Shown one piece after another: positions 1 to 7,528 of a stretch of 11,762 nucleotides of DNA. How positions within the stretch are numbered: the first letter of the stretch is position 1; each line of letters starts with the position of its first letter. The stretch covers positions 1,242-13,003 of the forward strand of contig DBHR01000034.1 in assembly GCA_002296225.1 (NCBI GenBank). Reading direction: 5' to 3'. The notes beneath the pieces were generated by a model. That model worked only from the letters and a program-made list of their open reading frames with translations. It did no database searches and was not told the DNA's origin. The translations under genes were made by a program, and so were the position numbers. This stretch comes from Acidobacteria bacterium UBA823. Lineage in GTDB: Bacteria > Acidobacteriota > Vicinamibacteria > Vicinamibacterales > UBA823.

Positions 1-453
1 CAGTTTGGCAGCCCGGTCCACTGTGCGGAACTGTCTGACGACCGCCTGCTCTACGTATGCGACCGGTCAAATGACCGCATACAGGTGTTCGAACCAGATG
101 GTACCTATCAGGACGAGGTGATCGTCGCAGGGCAAACGCTCGGCTCTGGTTCGGTCTGGGACCTTGCCTTTTCAAAGGACCCGGACCAGACCTACCTCTA
201 TCTCGCCGACGGCTTGAACGAGAAGGTTTACATCATTCATCGTGACACGCTCGAGGTGTTGACGAGCTTCGGCGACGGTGGACGCCAGCCGAGTCAGTTC
301 TTTGGCGTGCACAGTATCGCCACTGATTCGAAGGGCAACATTTACACCACAGAAACCTACGAGGGAAAACGGGTCCAGAAGTTCGTTTATAAAGGGATGG
401 GTCCGGTCACTGAGCAGGACCAAGGGGCGGTGTGGCCGAGCGCCTCACAGTAA
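1..453 (+). CDS. NHL-repeat beta-propeller protein, 3' part
   Basis: The reading frame is open from base 1, so the gene starts outside the window; the last 150 residues are visible and end at TAA 451-453. A GTG at 85 is only an internal codon, because propeller-type sequence (FGSPVHCAE, YVCDRSNDRIQVFEPDG) continues upstream of it. At least three NHL-like blades are seen, each with a 'hydrophobic-x-D/N-x-x-N-x-R/K-hydrophobic' core: DRSNDRIQVF, then LADGLNEKVYII, then IATDSKGNIYTTE followed by KRVQKF. NHL blades form a beta-propeller that usually binds a ligand or partner, or carries a peptidyl-glycine lyase-like active site; which applies cannot be told from this fragment. The protein is probably secreted like its neighbours, but the N-terminus is missing. 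It converges on the TlpA-like gene with a 62-base gap. Confidence 0.85.
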   Translation, partial: QFGSPVHCAELSDDRLLYVCDRSNDRIQVFEPDGTYQDEVIVAGQTLGSGSVWDLAFSKDPDQTYLYLADGLNEKVYIIHRDTLEVLTSFGDGGRQPSQFFGVHSIATDSKGNIYTTETYEGKRVQKFVYKGMGPVTEQDQGAVWPSASQ

Positions 454-515
454 GAGGTCTCACCTATCGGATCCGGAGGCGCTCCATTCACCGTGGGGGC
501 GCGATTCCACTAGCA

Positions 516-1025
516 TCAGTGGCCGTCGTCGAGTAACTGCTCGACGGCGGCCGTCATCGTTTCGAAGCGCTCCGGCAGAAACCCCTCGACCCGAAGCCGT
601 AGGCGGCCGGAGCGGTCGATGAGAACGCTCGTGGGAAAGACGATGACGCTATAGCGCTCGGCCAGACCGTCATCGAGCAACACCGGATAGCTCATCCCGA
701 ACTCTTCGACGAACGGCGGGAGAGCTGTGGGCTCGTCACCCCAATCGGCCCCAAGGATGATCAACCCACGGTCCCGCCATCGCTGATCCAGCGCAATCAA
801 TTCGGGGATCTCCTGCCGGCAGCTAGTGCACCAAACACCCCAAAAATTGATCAGTACGACCTTGCCGGTCAGGTCCGAGAGTCGGACGATGTTCCCGTCG
901 AGATCAACCGCCTCGAAATTGATCGACGGTTCGTTTACAAGGTCGGCAGACCCGCCGTCTTCCTGAACCGCCGCAGACGCACCTAAGCCGCACAAGACCA
1001 AACACAAGGTCCCGAACGTCTTCAC
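516..1025 (-). CDS. Exported TlpA/ResA-like thioredoxin-fold protein
   Basis: 169 residues. The chosen start is the GTG at 1025, which overlaps the stop of the upstream gene as GTGA and begins directly with a signal peptide (VKTFGTLCLVLCGLGASA). An in-frame start at 1088 would add 21 residues without signal-peptide character. The mature part is a TlpA/ResA-type thioredoxin domain: FEAVDLDGNIVRLSDLTGK entry strand, then NFWGVWCTSC with redox Cys66 and Cys69, and the cis-proline loop VFPTSVLID with Pro131. Family members are periplasmic thiol-disulfide oxidoreductases that reduce disulfides, for example in cytochrome c apoproteins or copper-site proteins. The 4-base overlap with the sialidase-fold gene, whose product has a cysteine cluster, suggests that protein as a possible partner (inference). 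The CxxC dipeptide is Thr-Ser rather than the common Gly-Pro/Glu-Pro, so redox potential may differ. Confidence 0.9.
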   Translation of the reverse strand: MKTFGTLCLVLCGLGASAAVQEDGGSADLVNEPSINFEAVDLDGNIVRLSDLTGKVVLINFWGVWCTSCRQEIPELIALDQRWRDRGLIILGADWGDEPTALPPFVEEFGMSYPVLLDDGLAERYSVIVFPTSVLIDRSGRLRLRVEGFLPERFETMTAAVEQLLDDGH

Positions 1026-2272
1026 TCGATCAACACCTTGGCAACGCGCACTTGGGATGGGCCCTGGCGGGCATAGGCTTCCGTCCAAGTCACGTAGACG
1101 TCACCGCGAAAGACCGCCATCCGCGGAAAGCCACTGGCCCGGCCAGAACCGGTATGCGCAATCGGGTGGGATGGGCCAAGCCCGTCCGGCGGCAATAGAC
1201 GCCTCAACTTCACAGCACCCTCGGCTCCTTCACCACCGCGTTCGAGCCAAGTCACAATGGCCTCGCCACCGAGCAACTCAATGTCGACGCGGCCCGCCGG
1301 TCGCCCGTCGTCGACTCGCATCACTTCATCGAAACTGGCCCCACTGTCACGTGAGAATTTCACCTGAACACGCGGATCGCCATCCGCCCCACTAAACCAG
1401 GCGACAGCCACGCGGTCGCCATCAGCCACCACCTGCGGACCGTTAACCGGGCATCCCGGGATCTCCCATCCGTCCTCGTGCAGCGTGACCGGCTCGGTCC
1501 AAACGCCATCGGCGTGCCGTACAACACTGATGTCCCGGATTTCGTCAGGTGATCGATCGCGGTAGGCGACGAGCAGACCGTCGGCCGTTCGTGCCATGCC
1601 CGTCTGACAGCACTCGCATATCCTGCCGTCAAGCTGGTGCTCGTCCTGGAACCGTCCATCCGCGAAGGTCGTGAACATCAGCGACATCTCGTTGTCGCGA
1701 GCGCCCTTGCGAAACTTCCGTCCGTCCAGCCACACCCCGGCGAAGCCCGATGTCCCGTATTCAGCCAGCGAGACGAAACCATGCTCGCTCAACGTTCCGT
1801 CGCGATGCGGACGCTGGGCTGGGCTCCACGTCGTTCCGCCGTCATCGGAGTGGGACATCCAGATGTCATACTGGTAGGTTCCGTTGGCTGCCTTCTCGAG
1901 CCAATGCGCGGCCAGCCGGTCGTTCGCAAACGGAAGCATCGACCCGAAATCAGCCCAATTCGCGAAGAACGCATCAGAGGTGCGGATCGTCCTCGCCTCG
2001 TTGAACTCCTGCCCGTCCCACATTGCAAAACGAAACGCGTGCCCATCAGGACGCGCCTCCAGCCAACTCAGGTAGAGTCCGGAGTCAGACGCTACAAGAT
2101 TTCCGGTAATGCTAGACGCAGGCGCGGGTGACGCCAACTGCTTAACCGTTACGGGGTCTTGGGCCAGCACCGGGAAACACGTAAACACGACGGCGGCTAC
2201 GCCGAACAACGCAACCCGTACGCGTCGACAGCAGGAGTCAAGAAGCGGACCAAAGGTGCGGAAGCATCGCAT
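1022..2272 (-). CDS. Secreted sialidase-fold (BNR/Asp-box) protein with CxCC motif
   Basis: 416 residues. The N-terminus has a basic stretch and hydrophobic core (VALFGVAAVVFTCFPVLAQ), a signal peptide cut near residue 38. Asp-box motifs of the sialidase-type propeller are visible: SHSDDGGTTW at 140-149 and SRDSGASF at 307-314, with further blade-like strands (SLAEYGTSGFAGVWLDGR, VYVTWTEAY). I do not see the arginine triad of true sialidases placed with confidence, so catalytic sialidase activity is not claimed. A cluster CECC (Cys219, 221, 222) plus IPGCPVNGP (Cys274) could bind a metal or form disulfides. It is the middle gene of a minus-strand operon: 28 bases after the MATE stop, and overlapping the TlpA-like gene by 4 bases. 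There is no good Shine-Dalgarno before ATG 2272, so the exact start is less certain than the frame. Confidence 0.8.
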   Translation of the reverse strand: MRCFRTFGPLLDSCCRRVRVALFGVAAVVFTCFPVLAQDPVTVKQLASPAPASSITGNLVASDSGLYLSWLEARPDGHAFRFAMWDGQEFNEARTIRTSDAFFANWADFGSMLPFANDRLAAHWLEKAANGTYQYDIWMSHSDDGGTTWSPAQRPHRDGTLSEHGFVSLAEYGTSGFAGVWLDGRKFRKGARDNEMSLMFTTFADGRFQDEHQLDGRICECCQTGMARTADGLLVAYRDRSPDEIRDISVVRHADGVWTEPVTLHEDGWEIPGCPVNGPQVVADGDRVAVAWFSGADGDPRVQVKFSRDSGASFDEVMRVDDGRPAGRVDIELLGGEAIVTWLERGGEGAEGAVKLRRLLPPDGLGPSHPIAHTGSGRASGFPRMAVFRGDVYVTWTEAYARQGPSQVRVAKVLIE

Positions 2273-2300
2273 GCTAGCTAGCCGGATTATACCGCACCCG

Positions 2301-3716
2301 TTAGGCGCGGGTTGGGCTAATGTCTACCCGGATACCACGCCATTTGCCCTGCTGAAATCGCAGGATGCTGAGCGCGCACCGCGTCACGTGGCCGAGAACA
2401 ATCGCGAGCCAGATATCGGTAGGCTCGAGCCCGCGAGTCGTCTGGAAGATGAGGCAGAGCCCGACCGGCACGACGACCTGCGACAAAATCGAGATATAGA
2501 GTGGTCCCTTCGTATCACCGGTGCCCTGGAGCGCCCCGGTAAACGTCATCGCCACGGTGACGAAAAGGCCCGAGACCGCCAGATACCCCAAGAGCTGACG
2601 CCCCAACTCCAATACCGGTCCGTCAGTCATGCCGAACACGGCCAACAGCGCGTCTGGCGCCAGGACGAACGCCGCGCCAATGACACTGGCCAAGCCGAGA
2701 CCGAAGCCGGCGGCAAGCCGCGCGGACCGAGCGCTGCGACCCGGGTACCCGGCCCCGAGATTCTGACCCGTCATGGCCGATGCTGCGCTCATCAACCCCA
2801 CCGACGTCCACGTGATGAAAGAAAAAAGGTTCGTATAACCAACCGCGTAGGCGGCCTGCGCCTCGGCGCTGAAGGTCAGCGCACCGATGAACCGGAGCAT
2901 CAGCAGCCCACCTAAGTTCATCACGATCCCCTGAAAACCAGCGGGCAGCCCGAAACGGAAGAGCGACCTGATGAACACGAAGTCAGGCCTGAAAGACATC
3001 GTACGCGGGAATTGGATCACGAGCCGGTTCGACGCGAGTAAGTAAAGGAACACGAGACCTACCGTGCCGCTCGCGATCACCGTGCCCATCGCTGCACCGC
3101 GCGTGCCGAACGCCGGGACCGGGCCGATGCCCAAGATGAGCGTGATACTCAGAACGACGTTGAGCACGGTCATTAGGATGCCAAGCCGCATCGGTGTCTT
3201 CGCGTCGCCGGCCGCGCGCAACGCGCCGCTGAACAGGAAGAACATCAGCATGCCAAAGCTGAAAACAAACATGATCCGGATATACGGCAGTGCCTCGACC
3301 CGCACCTCGGGAGCCGCATTAATCAACTGCAGGAGCGACGGGGCGAAGTAATAACCGAGCGGCGCGAGGACGCCGAACGCCATCACCAGCGAGACGATAA
3401 ACGCCTGATACACAGAACGGTTGACCTTGTCGTAATCGCCAGCGCCAGCAAAGCGAGCCACCAACACGCCCATTCCGGTGAAGATCGACGCTACGAAAAC
3501 GATGACTAGGAGGAAGATTTGCATGCTCACGCCGATCGCGGCATTGCCGATGTGACCCACATAGTTCCCGATGAGCACCTGATCGATCAGGCCCTGGAAT
3601 CCGCCGATGAGGTTCGTCAACATCGTCGGCCAGGCGAGTCGCCATACGGCGAGACCGAGCGGACCCTCAACGATCCGCCGGTCGAACGTTTTCGTGGGTC
3701 TTGTCGTGTCGGTCAT
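2301..3716 (-). CDS. MATE family multidrug/Na+ antiporter-type efflux transporter
   Basis: 471 residues, the usual length for MATE proteins, with about 12 hydrophobic membrane segments and no signal peptide. Family landmarks: an opening helix LAWPTMLTNLIGGFQGLIDQ at about 28-47, VLVARFAGAGD at 84-94, and GQNLGAG at 317-323 in the second half. The two-fold pseudo-symmetry is clear in GALRAAGDAKTPM (164-176) and GALQGTGDTKGPL (394-406). MATE transporters export organic cations or other small molecules in exchange for Na+ or H+; the substrate cannot be read from the sequence. It is the first gene of the minus-strand operon with the sialidase-fold and TlpA-like genes. No strong ribosome-binding site precedes ATG 3716 (only TGGCCTGCTGA), but no better start is visible because MATE homology begins within about 20 residues. 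Confidence 0.95.
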   Translation of the reverse strand: MTDTTRPTKTFDRRIVEGPLGLAVWRLAWPTMLTNLIGGFQGLIDQVLIGNYVGHIGNAAIGVSMQIFLLVIVFVASIFTGMGVLVARFAGAGDYDKVNRSVYQAFIVSLVMAFGVLAPLGYYFAPSLLQLINAAPEVRVEALPYIRIMFVFSFGMLMFFLFSGALRAAGDAKTPMRLGILMTVLNVVLSITLILGIGPVPAFGTRGAAMGTVIASGTVGLVFLYLLASNRLVIQFPRTMSFRPDFVFIRSLFRFGLPAGFQGIVMNLGGLLMLRFIGALTFSAEAQAAYAVGYTNLFSFITWTSVGLMSAASAMTGQNLGAGYPGRSARSARLAAGFGLGLASVIGAAFVLAPDALLAVFGMTDGPVLELGRQLLGYLAVSGLFVTVAMTFTGALQGTGDTKGPLYISILSQVVVPVGLCLIFQTTRGLEPTDIWLAIVLGHVTRCALSILRFQQGKWRGIRVDISPTRA

Positions 3717-4092
3717 TCAGCAGGCCACAACATCAGACATCAACCGCGGGAAACACCCAGTCGGACATGACAATCTTTCTAAAAGTCTAAACCGCGTCCA
3801 CACCATCCGCCCATCATGCCATAGACGACTCTACAGTAGCGGACCCGTCCCTCGGCTCGGACAAAGAGTCGACAGAGGGGATTAACGCCCGCCTACCCAC
3901 CCCGTTATGACTAAGCTGAGAGGACAGGGTTTCCCGAGCCAGCGTGAAGAACTAAGGCACCGAGGCATATGCTTATTACGACAGATTTTGCGGGTAAGAT
4001 AGGTTTGGTTTTGGACCACCGGCGGCTCTGCTAAAATTTATTGTCTGCGGTGCTGATGTCCGGCGCTGTGAATCAAGAAACGAGGACGGAAA
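3717..4092. other. Gene-free divergent intergenic region
   Basis: 376 bases between the divergent MATE gene (minus) and DsrE-like gene (+). Frames that extend into it are antisense to or run-offs from the MATE gene and have no coding character. It should hold promoters for both directions. I can point to a plausible + strand promoter at 4011-4037, but to no convincing one for the MATE side. I find no tRNA, strong hairpin terminator or direct repeat. The only short palindrome noticed is GCATATGC near 3966-3973. Confidence 0.6.
4011..4037 (+). promoter_or_regulatory. Candidate sigma70-type promoter for the DsrE-like gene
   Basis: TTGGAC at 4011-4016 matches a -35 box at 5 of 6 positions. TAAAAT at 4032-4037 matches a -10 box at 5 of 6 and is preceded by TGC, giving an extended -10 (TGCTAAAAT). 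The spacer is 15 bases, shorter than ideal, which the extended -10 could offset. The predicted transcription start would be about 50 bases before ATG 4093. This is pattern matching only. Confidence 0.35.
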
Positions 4093-4680
4093 ATGATAAA
4101 ACGACGGACCGGGATGATGAGAGCTCTGGGTATGTGTGCGATGAACCTAGCTGTGGGGTTACTCGTGACCGTGCCAGTCAGCGCACAGAACACCCGCAAC
4201 GACCTGCACGATGGTCCGCTCATCGAGGGGTTCGGCCGGCACGTCGACCTACCGAACGCCGATTTCGTCATGCGAACCGACGACAATATTTATAGAGTCG
4301 CTTTTGAGATCTCTCAGCCATTGAACGCCCCGGAACGGCCACACATGCGTCTAGAAGCCGCCGCGCGTTTCATGAACATGCATGCTCATGCCGGAATCCC
4401 CCAGGAAGACCTGCAAGTGAAACTGGTGTTGCATGGTGGAGGCACGCGGGCGGCGATGACAAACGAGGCATATCGGGAACGCTACGAGATGGACAACCCA
4501 AGCTTGCCGTTACTTGAGGCACTCTCGGATGCCGGAGTCGAGATCTTTCTCTGTGAGCAATCGCGCGTTCTCAATGGTCTTGATGCCAATGAAGTGTCGG
4601 CGCCTGTCAAGAGTGCCCTGTCGGCAATGACCGCCGTCGTGACGTTGCAGGCAGACGGCTATCAGTTCCTGACCTACTAA
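4093..4680 (+). CDS. Secreted DsrE-family protein
   Basis: 195 residues, start ATG 4093 with a good Shine-Dalgarno GAGG at 4082-4085 (7-base spacing). A signal peptide covers about residues 1-31 (hydrophobic MNLAVGLLVTVPVSA, cut after VSA). The mature part has the DsrE/DsrF-like fold signature: strand VKLVLHGGGTRAAM at 109-122, helix PLLEALSDAGVEIFLCEQS at 139-157 with Cys154, and the closing ALSAMTAVVTLQADGYQF. Cys154 is in the position of the conserved 'C-x-Q-S' cysteine of this superfamily. Cytoplasmic DsrE and TusD proteins carry persulfide sulfur; the exported versions are poorly characterised. It is followed 21 bases later by the duplicated-domain gene, probably in one transcript. The later + strand cytochrome of TsdA type makes a sulfur-related role plausible but unproved. 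Confidence 0.85.
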   Translation: MIKRRTGMMRALGMCAMNLAVGLLVTVPVSAQNTRNDLHDGPLIEGFGRHVDLPNADFVMRTDDNIYRVAFEISQPLNAPERPHMRLEAAARFMNMHAHAGIPQEDLQVKLVLHGGGTRAAMTNEAYRERYEMDNPSLPLLEALSDAGVEIFLCEQSRVLNGLDANEVSAPVKSALSAMTAVVTLQADGYQFLTY

Positions 4681-4701
4681 AACGCAAATGGAGACAACCC
4701 G

Positions 4702-5763
4702 ATGAAACGTGTGGCACTGACCTGTACGATCCTTGTAGTTATCGCCAACCTCGCATCCGGACAAACCACTGAGGAGAAAATCTCTCAGGCTATCAAGGCC
4801 CTGCCAGAATCGATGCGAGCTGGAGCATCGGTAGTCGAGTACGACGCAATGGGCTATCGCACGGTTCTTCGGGAAGGAACAAACTCGCTGGTTTGCGAAC
4901 CGGATGACCCCACTGTCGAGGGCTTCCGTGTTACCTGCTATCACCAGAACCGAATCGCCAGACTCAACTTCGAGCGACAGCTTGCAGCGAGCGGTAAATC
5001 CGCCGCGGAAGTCTTTCAAACTCGGAGCGCGAAGGTCGACGCCGGAGAATTACCACTCCCCGTAGCCGGGCAGATGGGCTATTTCCTTGGGGGCGCCAAT
5101 GAAGCGAGCGCTGCACCGACTCGTTCGGTCCGCCTCCCCTACGCCACCGCTGCGTCGACAGGTTTACCGACGGGAACCGATGAGTCAGAAGGTGTCTGGC
5201 TGATGCAGGCAGGCACAAACCGTGCCCACATCATGATCGTCGGCACACCATCGGGCACTCCACCAATGGATTCTTCGACTGAAACCGACAAGGTGGCTAC
5301 GGCCGTGCTCGCGGCACCAGCGGCCTTAAGGGCTGGTGCGACCGTCGTCGACTACGACGAGAACGGTGATCGCCACATCCTTCGCCAGGGGACCAACACC
5401 CTGGTCTGCGAGCCTGACGACCCCAACACGGAAGGGTTTACGGCGTGGTGTTACCAAGAGGGGCACGTGTCACGTGTGAACTTTGAGAAAAAGGTAGCTG
5501 CGGCTAGTAACGAACGCGCTGAGGTGTTTCGTCAGCGGGTGCAGGCTGTCGAGGCGGGAAAAATTCCCCTACCGGTAGCCGGCCAGATGCAGTACATCCT
5601 GTCAGGCGACAGTCTCGGGAATGCAACCCGTCGCGGCCAAGTGGCACGCCTCCCATACGCCACGTCGGCTTCAACCGGTCTACCGGAGGAACGAAGTCAC
5701 GACGGCATCTGGCTGATGCAAGCAGGCACTAACCGCGCTCATATTATGATCATGCGTCCCTAG
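4702..5763 (+). CDS. Secreted protein with two tandem copies of an unrecognised domain
   Basis: 353 residues, ATG 4702 with GGAGA at 4690-4694 (7-base spacing). A signal peptide covers about residues 1-20 (ALTCTILVVIANLASG). The rest is an internal duplication: residues about 32-180 and 204-351, offset 171-172. Shared blocks include RAG-A-(S/T)-VV-(E/D)-YD, LR-x-GTN-(S/T)-LVCEPDDP, a second Cys 14 residues after the first (C65/C79 and C236/C250), LPLPVAGQM against IPLPVAGQM, RLPYAT-x-ASTGLP, and the identical WLMQAGTNRAHIMI at 166-179 and 337-350. The last block differs in DNA at six positions, all synonymous third bases, so the duplication is old and under protein-level selection. The two cysteines per copy may form a disulfide. 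I recognise no known enzyme family. It probably shares an operon with the DsrE-like gene. Confidence 0.85.
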   Translation: MKRVALTCTILVVIANLASGQTTEEKISQAIKALPESMRAGASVVEYDAMGYRTVLREGTNSLVCEPDDPTVEGFRVTCYHQNRIARLNFERQLAASGKSAAEVFQTRSAKVDAGELPLPVAGQMGYFLGGANEASAAPTRSVRLPYATAASTGLPTGTDESEGVWLMQAGTNRAHIMIVGTPSGTPPMDSSTETDKVATAVLAAPAALRAGATVVDYDENGDRHILRQGTNTLVCEPDDPNTEGFTAWCYQEGHVSRVNFEKKVAAASNERAEVFRQRVQAVEAGKIPLPVAGQMQYILSGDSLGNATRRGQVARLPYATSASTGLPEERSHDGIWLMQAGTNRAHIMIMRP

Positions 5764-5886
5764 GAGAACTCTTGTCGTCACACAGCCGGGTTGCTCAACT
5801 ACATCTCCTTTTCTAGCGCGACCATGAAATGAACCTAATGACCTCTCCTGCCAAGGGGTGTGCGCTATAGTAGGAATGGGACGTCC

Positions 5887-6978
5887 ATGACGCAAATCAC
5901 AAGACGGGGTGTGGCTGCGATGGTAGTCATCCTCCCGTTGACCGCCGCGCTTCGATGCTCGGCACCTTCAAGAGAATCGGTTCCTCCTACTGTCGAACTA
6001 CCACGGATACCTCAAACCGGCGAATTCGGCCCAGCGTCTCACACCTACGAATTGGTTGGCCCACTGGTGCCGAAGACCACGACGATGGTCACGGCCTGGG
6101 ACCTCCCCCAGAACCCCCTGACCGACCCCGCGCTCGACATACGTGCGGACGCCGACATGATCCGTCAGGGGTTTCAACTGTTCACCAACACACCAGAGGC
6201 GACGCCTCGCTTCACAGCCAGCGGCATGACATGCGCTAACTGTCATCTGAATCAGGGCCAGCGTGAGTTGGCGTTACCATTGGTCGGTACATCCGGGATG
6301 TTTCCCGAATACAACAACCGCGCAGGCCGGAGCTTCAGCCTCGAAGACCGGATTGTGGGATGTTTTTATCGCAGTGAGAACGCTGTGCATGGATCGGATA
6401 ACGGTGGTCTCTCAGCCGCGCGCTCCGGGACAGTGCCCTCGCCCCCCACTGTTAACACGGACACACCCCTTCTCCCCAACGTAGATTCCGAAGAAGTCGT
6501 CGCGCTTGCCGCCTATCTACGGTATCTCTCAGAGGGCTACACGCCGGGTGAAGATCTGCCATGGCGGAAGAAGAATCGAATTCTTCGTGAGAGCCTTCTG
6601 CCAATCGATACGTTGGACCCGCAACGCGGAGAGGCGGTCTATACCGAATGGTGCGTGAACTGCCACGGCCCCGAAGGCCAGGGCGTGCAGGTCGGTGATA
6701 AAAAAGCGGGGCCGTTGTGGGGACCGCGGTCGTGGAACGATGGCGCTGGAATGGCCCGTTTCTATACGCTCGCCGGCTTCATTCGTTACGCGATGCCCTA
6801 TCTCGACCCTGGTGTCCTTAGCGACGAAGACGCACAACACGTTTCTGCATTCATTATTTCAAAACCGCGGCCGTCCTATCCGTATAAGGACGAAGATTAC
6901 CAGGTTGAGCCGCTACCGGTCGACGCGGCGTTCTACGGTTTTGACGACATCGAAGGCGTATCCGGCCACTCGCCGTAG
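5887..6978 (+). CDS. Diheme c-type cytochrome, TsdA/SoxA-like
   Basis: 363 residues from ATG 5887 (AGGA at 5872-5875 upstream); a GTG at 5860 in frame is less likely because the hydrophobic export segment AMVVILPLTAAL starts soon after the ATG. There are two heme c sites, CANCH (116-120) and CVNCH (256-260). Between them, residues RIVGCFYRS carry Cys159, 39 residues after the first heme histidine. This matches the arrangement in TsdA, where a cysteine is the distal ligand of heme 1 and essential for thiosulfate oxidation to tetrathionate. YAMPYLDP (Met303) is a likely ligand of heme 2. GMFPEYNNRAG and the RI-x-x-C-x-x-RS pattern also fit the family. Odd points are a 30-residue Ser/Pro/Thr-rich insert after RSENA (about 167-198) and a long N-terminal linker. 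Another diheme electron carrier of the SoxA/TsdA superfamily is the alternative. The export signal has Cys24, but LRC is not a good lipobox. Confidence 0.85.
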   Translation: MTQITRRGVAAMVVILPLTAALRCSAPSRESVPPTVELPRIPQTGEFGPASHTYELVGPLVPKTTTMVTAWDLPQNPLTDPALDIRADADMIRQGFQLFTNTPEATPRFTASGMTCANCHLNQGQRELALPLVGTSGMFPEYNNRAGRSFSLEDRIVGCFYRSENAVHGSDNGGLSAARSGTVPSPPTVNTDTPLLPNVDSEEVVALAAYLRYLSEGYTPGEDLPWRKKNRILRESLLPIDTLDPQRGEAVYTEWCVNCHGPEGQGVQVGDKKAGPLWGPRSWNDGAGMARFYTLAGFIRYAMPYLDPGVLSDEDAQHVSAFIISKPRPSYPYKDEDYQVEPLPVDAAFYGFDDIEGVSGHSP

Positions 6979-6999
6979 CCGTAACAGGCTCACCCCAGA

Positions 7000-7521
7000 C
7001 TATTCGTAGCGGGTACTCTGCAGGAAGTCGCGGATGCTGGTACTCCACCGGTCAAGGGTATGAGCCGGACCGACCACCTTTACGAAATACGGCCCGCCCG
7101 GCGTTTCGACAACCGCCGCTTCGAGTGTAAAACCGGGCTTCTCGTGCCGCACAGACGACCCGGGACGGACCTCAGCAACGTAGGTGCCACCTACAACAAG
7201 GTGCGTAACAGCGAGTCCCCCACCCGCCTCAAAGGTGTCCAGCTTGGCAACCTCCCGCGAAGGCTGACCGCTTGGCTGCTCGACCTGACCGAGCCACCGC
7301 TCAAGATTCGCTTCCACGCTGCCACCTGAGCCCCCGAAGTAGTACACAACCAGCGAGGCGTCTTCGCCATCACCCTGAACCTGCGGCAGGATGAACTCCG
7401 CGTATCGCATCGACGACCCGGGCTCGACCACTAGCCAACCCTCCGGCGCATCAAACCTGAGCGCACCCTGCGCAGAACTGACCGCGACCATGACAACCGC
7501 CAAGAGCCACTTCGACACCAT
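7000..7521 (-). CDS. Small secreted protein of unknown function
   Basis: 173 residues with a signal peptide (KWLLAVVMVAVSSAQGA, cut near residue 20). The mature protein opens with LRFDAPEGWLVVEPGSSMRYAEF and continues with VVYYFGGSGGSVEANLERW and a C-terminal helix HTLDRWSTSIRDFLQS. This layout (a 'P-x-GW' entry strand, an MRYAEF segment, a Gly-rich 'YYFGGSGGS' loop followed by ANLERW) recalls uncharacterised exported proteins of Planctomycetes and Acidobacteria, loosely PsbP-like; no catalytic residues stand out. There are no cysteines after the signal. GGAG at 7525-7528 lies only 3 bases from ATG 7521 but 6 bases from the next codon, GTG 7518, so GTG 7518 may be the true start. A strong terminator lies directly upstream. 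The gene converges on the TsdA-like gene with a 21-base gap. Confidence 0.75.
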   Translation of the reverse strand: MVSKWLLAVVMVAVSSAQGALRFDAPEGWLVVEPGSSMRYAEFILPQVQGDGEDASLVVYYFGGSGGSVEANLERWLGQVEQPSGQPSREVAKLDTFEAGGGLAVTHLVVGGTYVAEVRPGSSVRHEKPGFTLEAAVVETPGGPYFVKVVGPAHTLDRWSTSIRDFLQSTRYE

Positions 7522-7528
7522 CTACTCC

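Noticed and set aside
479..502. Hairpin GCGCTCC/GGGGCGC between the convergent NHL and TlpA-like genes
   Set aside because: Seven pairs including one G-T, a 10-base loop, and no T tract on either side; too weak to call a terminator.
2286..2291. Perfect TATAAT on the minus strand 14 bases before the sialidase-fold start
   Set aside because: No -35 match at 16-19 bases upstream, and it falls in a 28-base intra-operon gap; it would give a 7-base leader without a ribosome site. Possible but unsupported.
2109..2915. Long + strand open frame of 268 codons opposite the MATE and sialidase-fold genes
   Set aside because: It lies antisense to two well-recognised genes, is rich in Arg/Glu/Pro/Gln as expected of GC-rich antisense frames, and has no domain-like pattern.
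5860..5886. GTG 5860 as start of the TsdA-like gene
   Set aside because: It would put nine extra residues before a good export sequence and overlap a possible -10 (TATAGT at 5866-5871); ATG 5887 is preferred.
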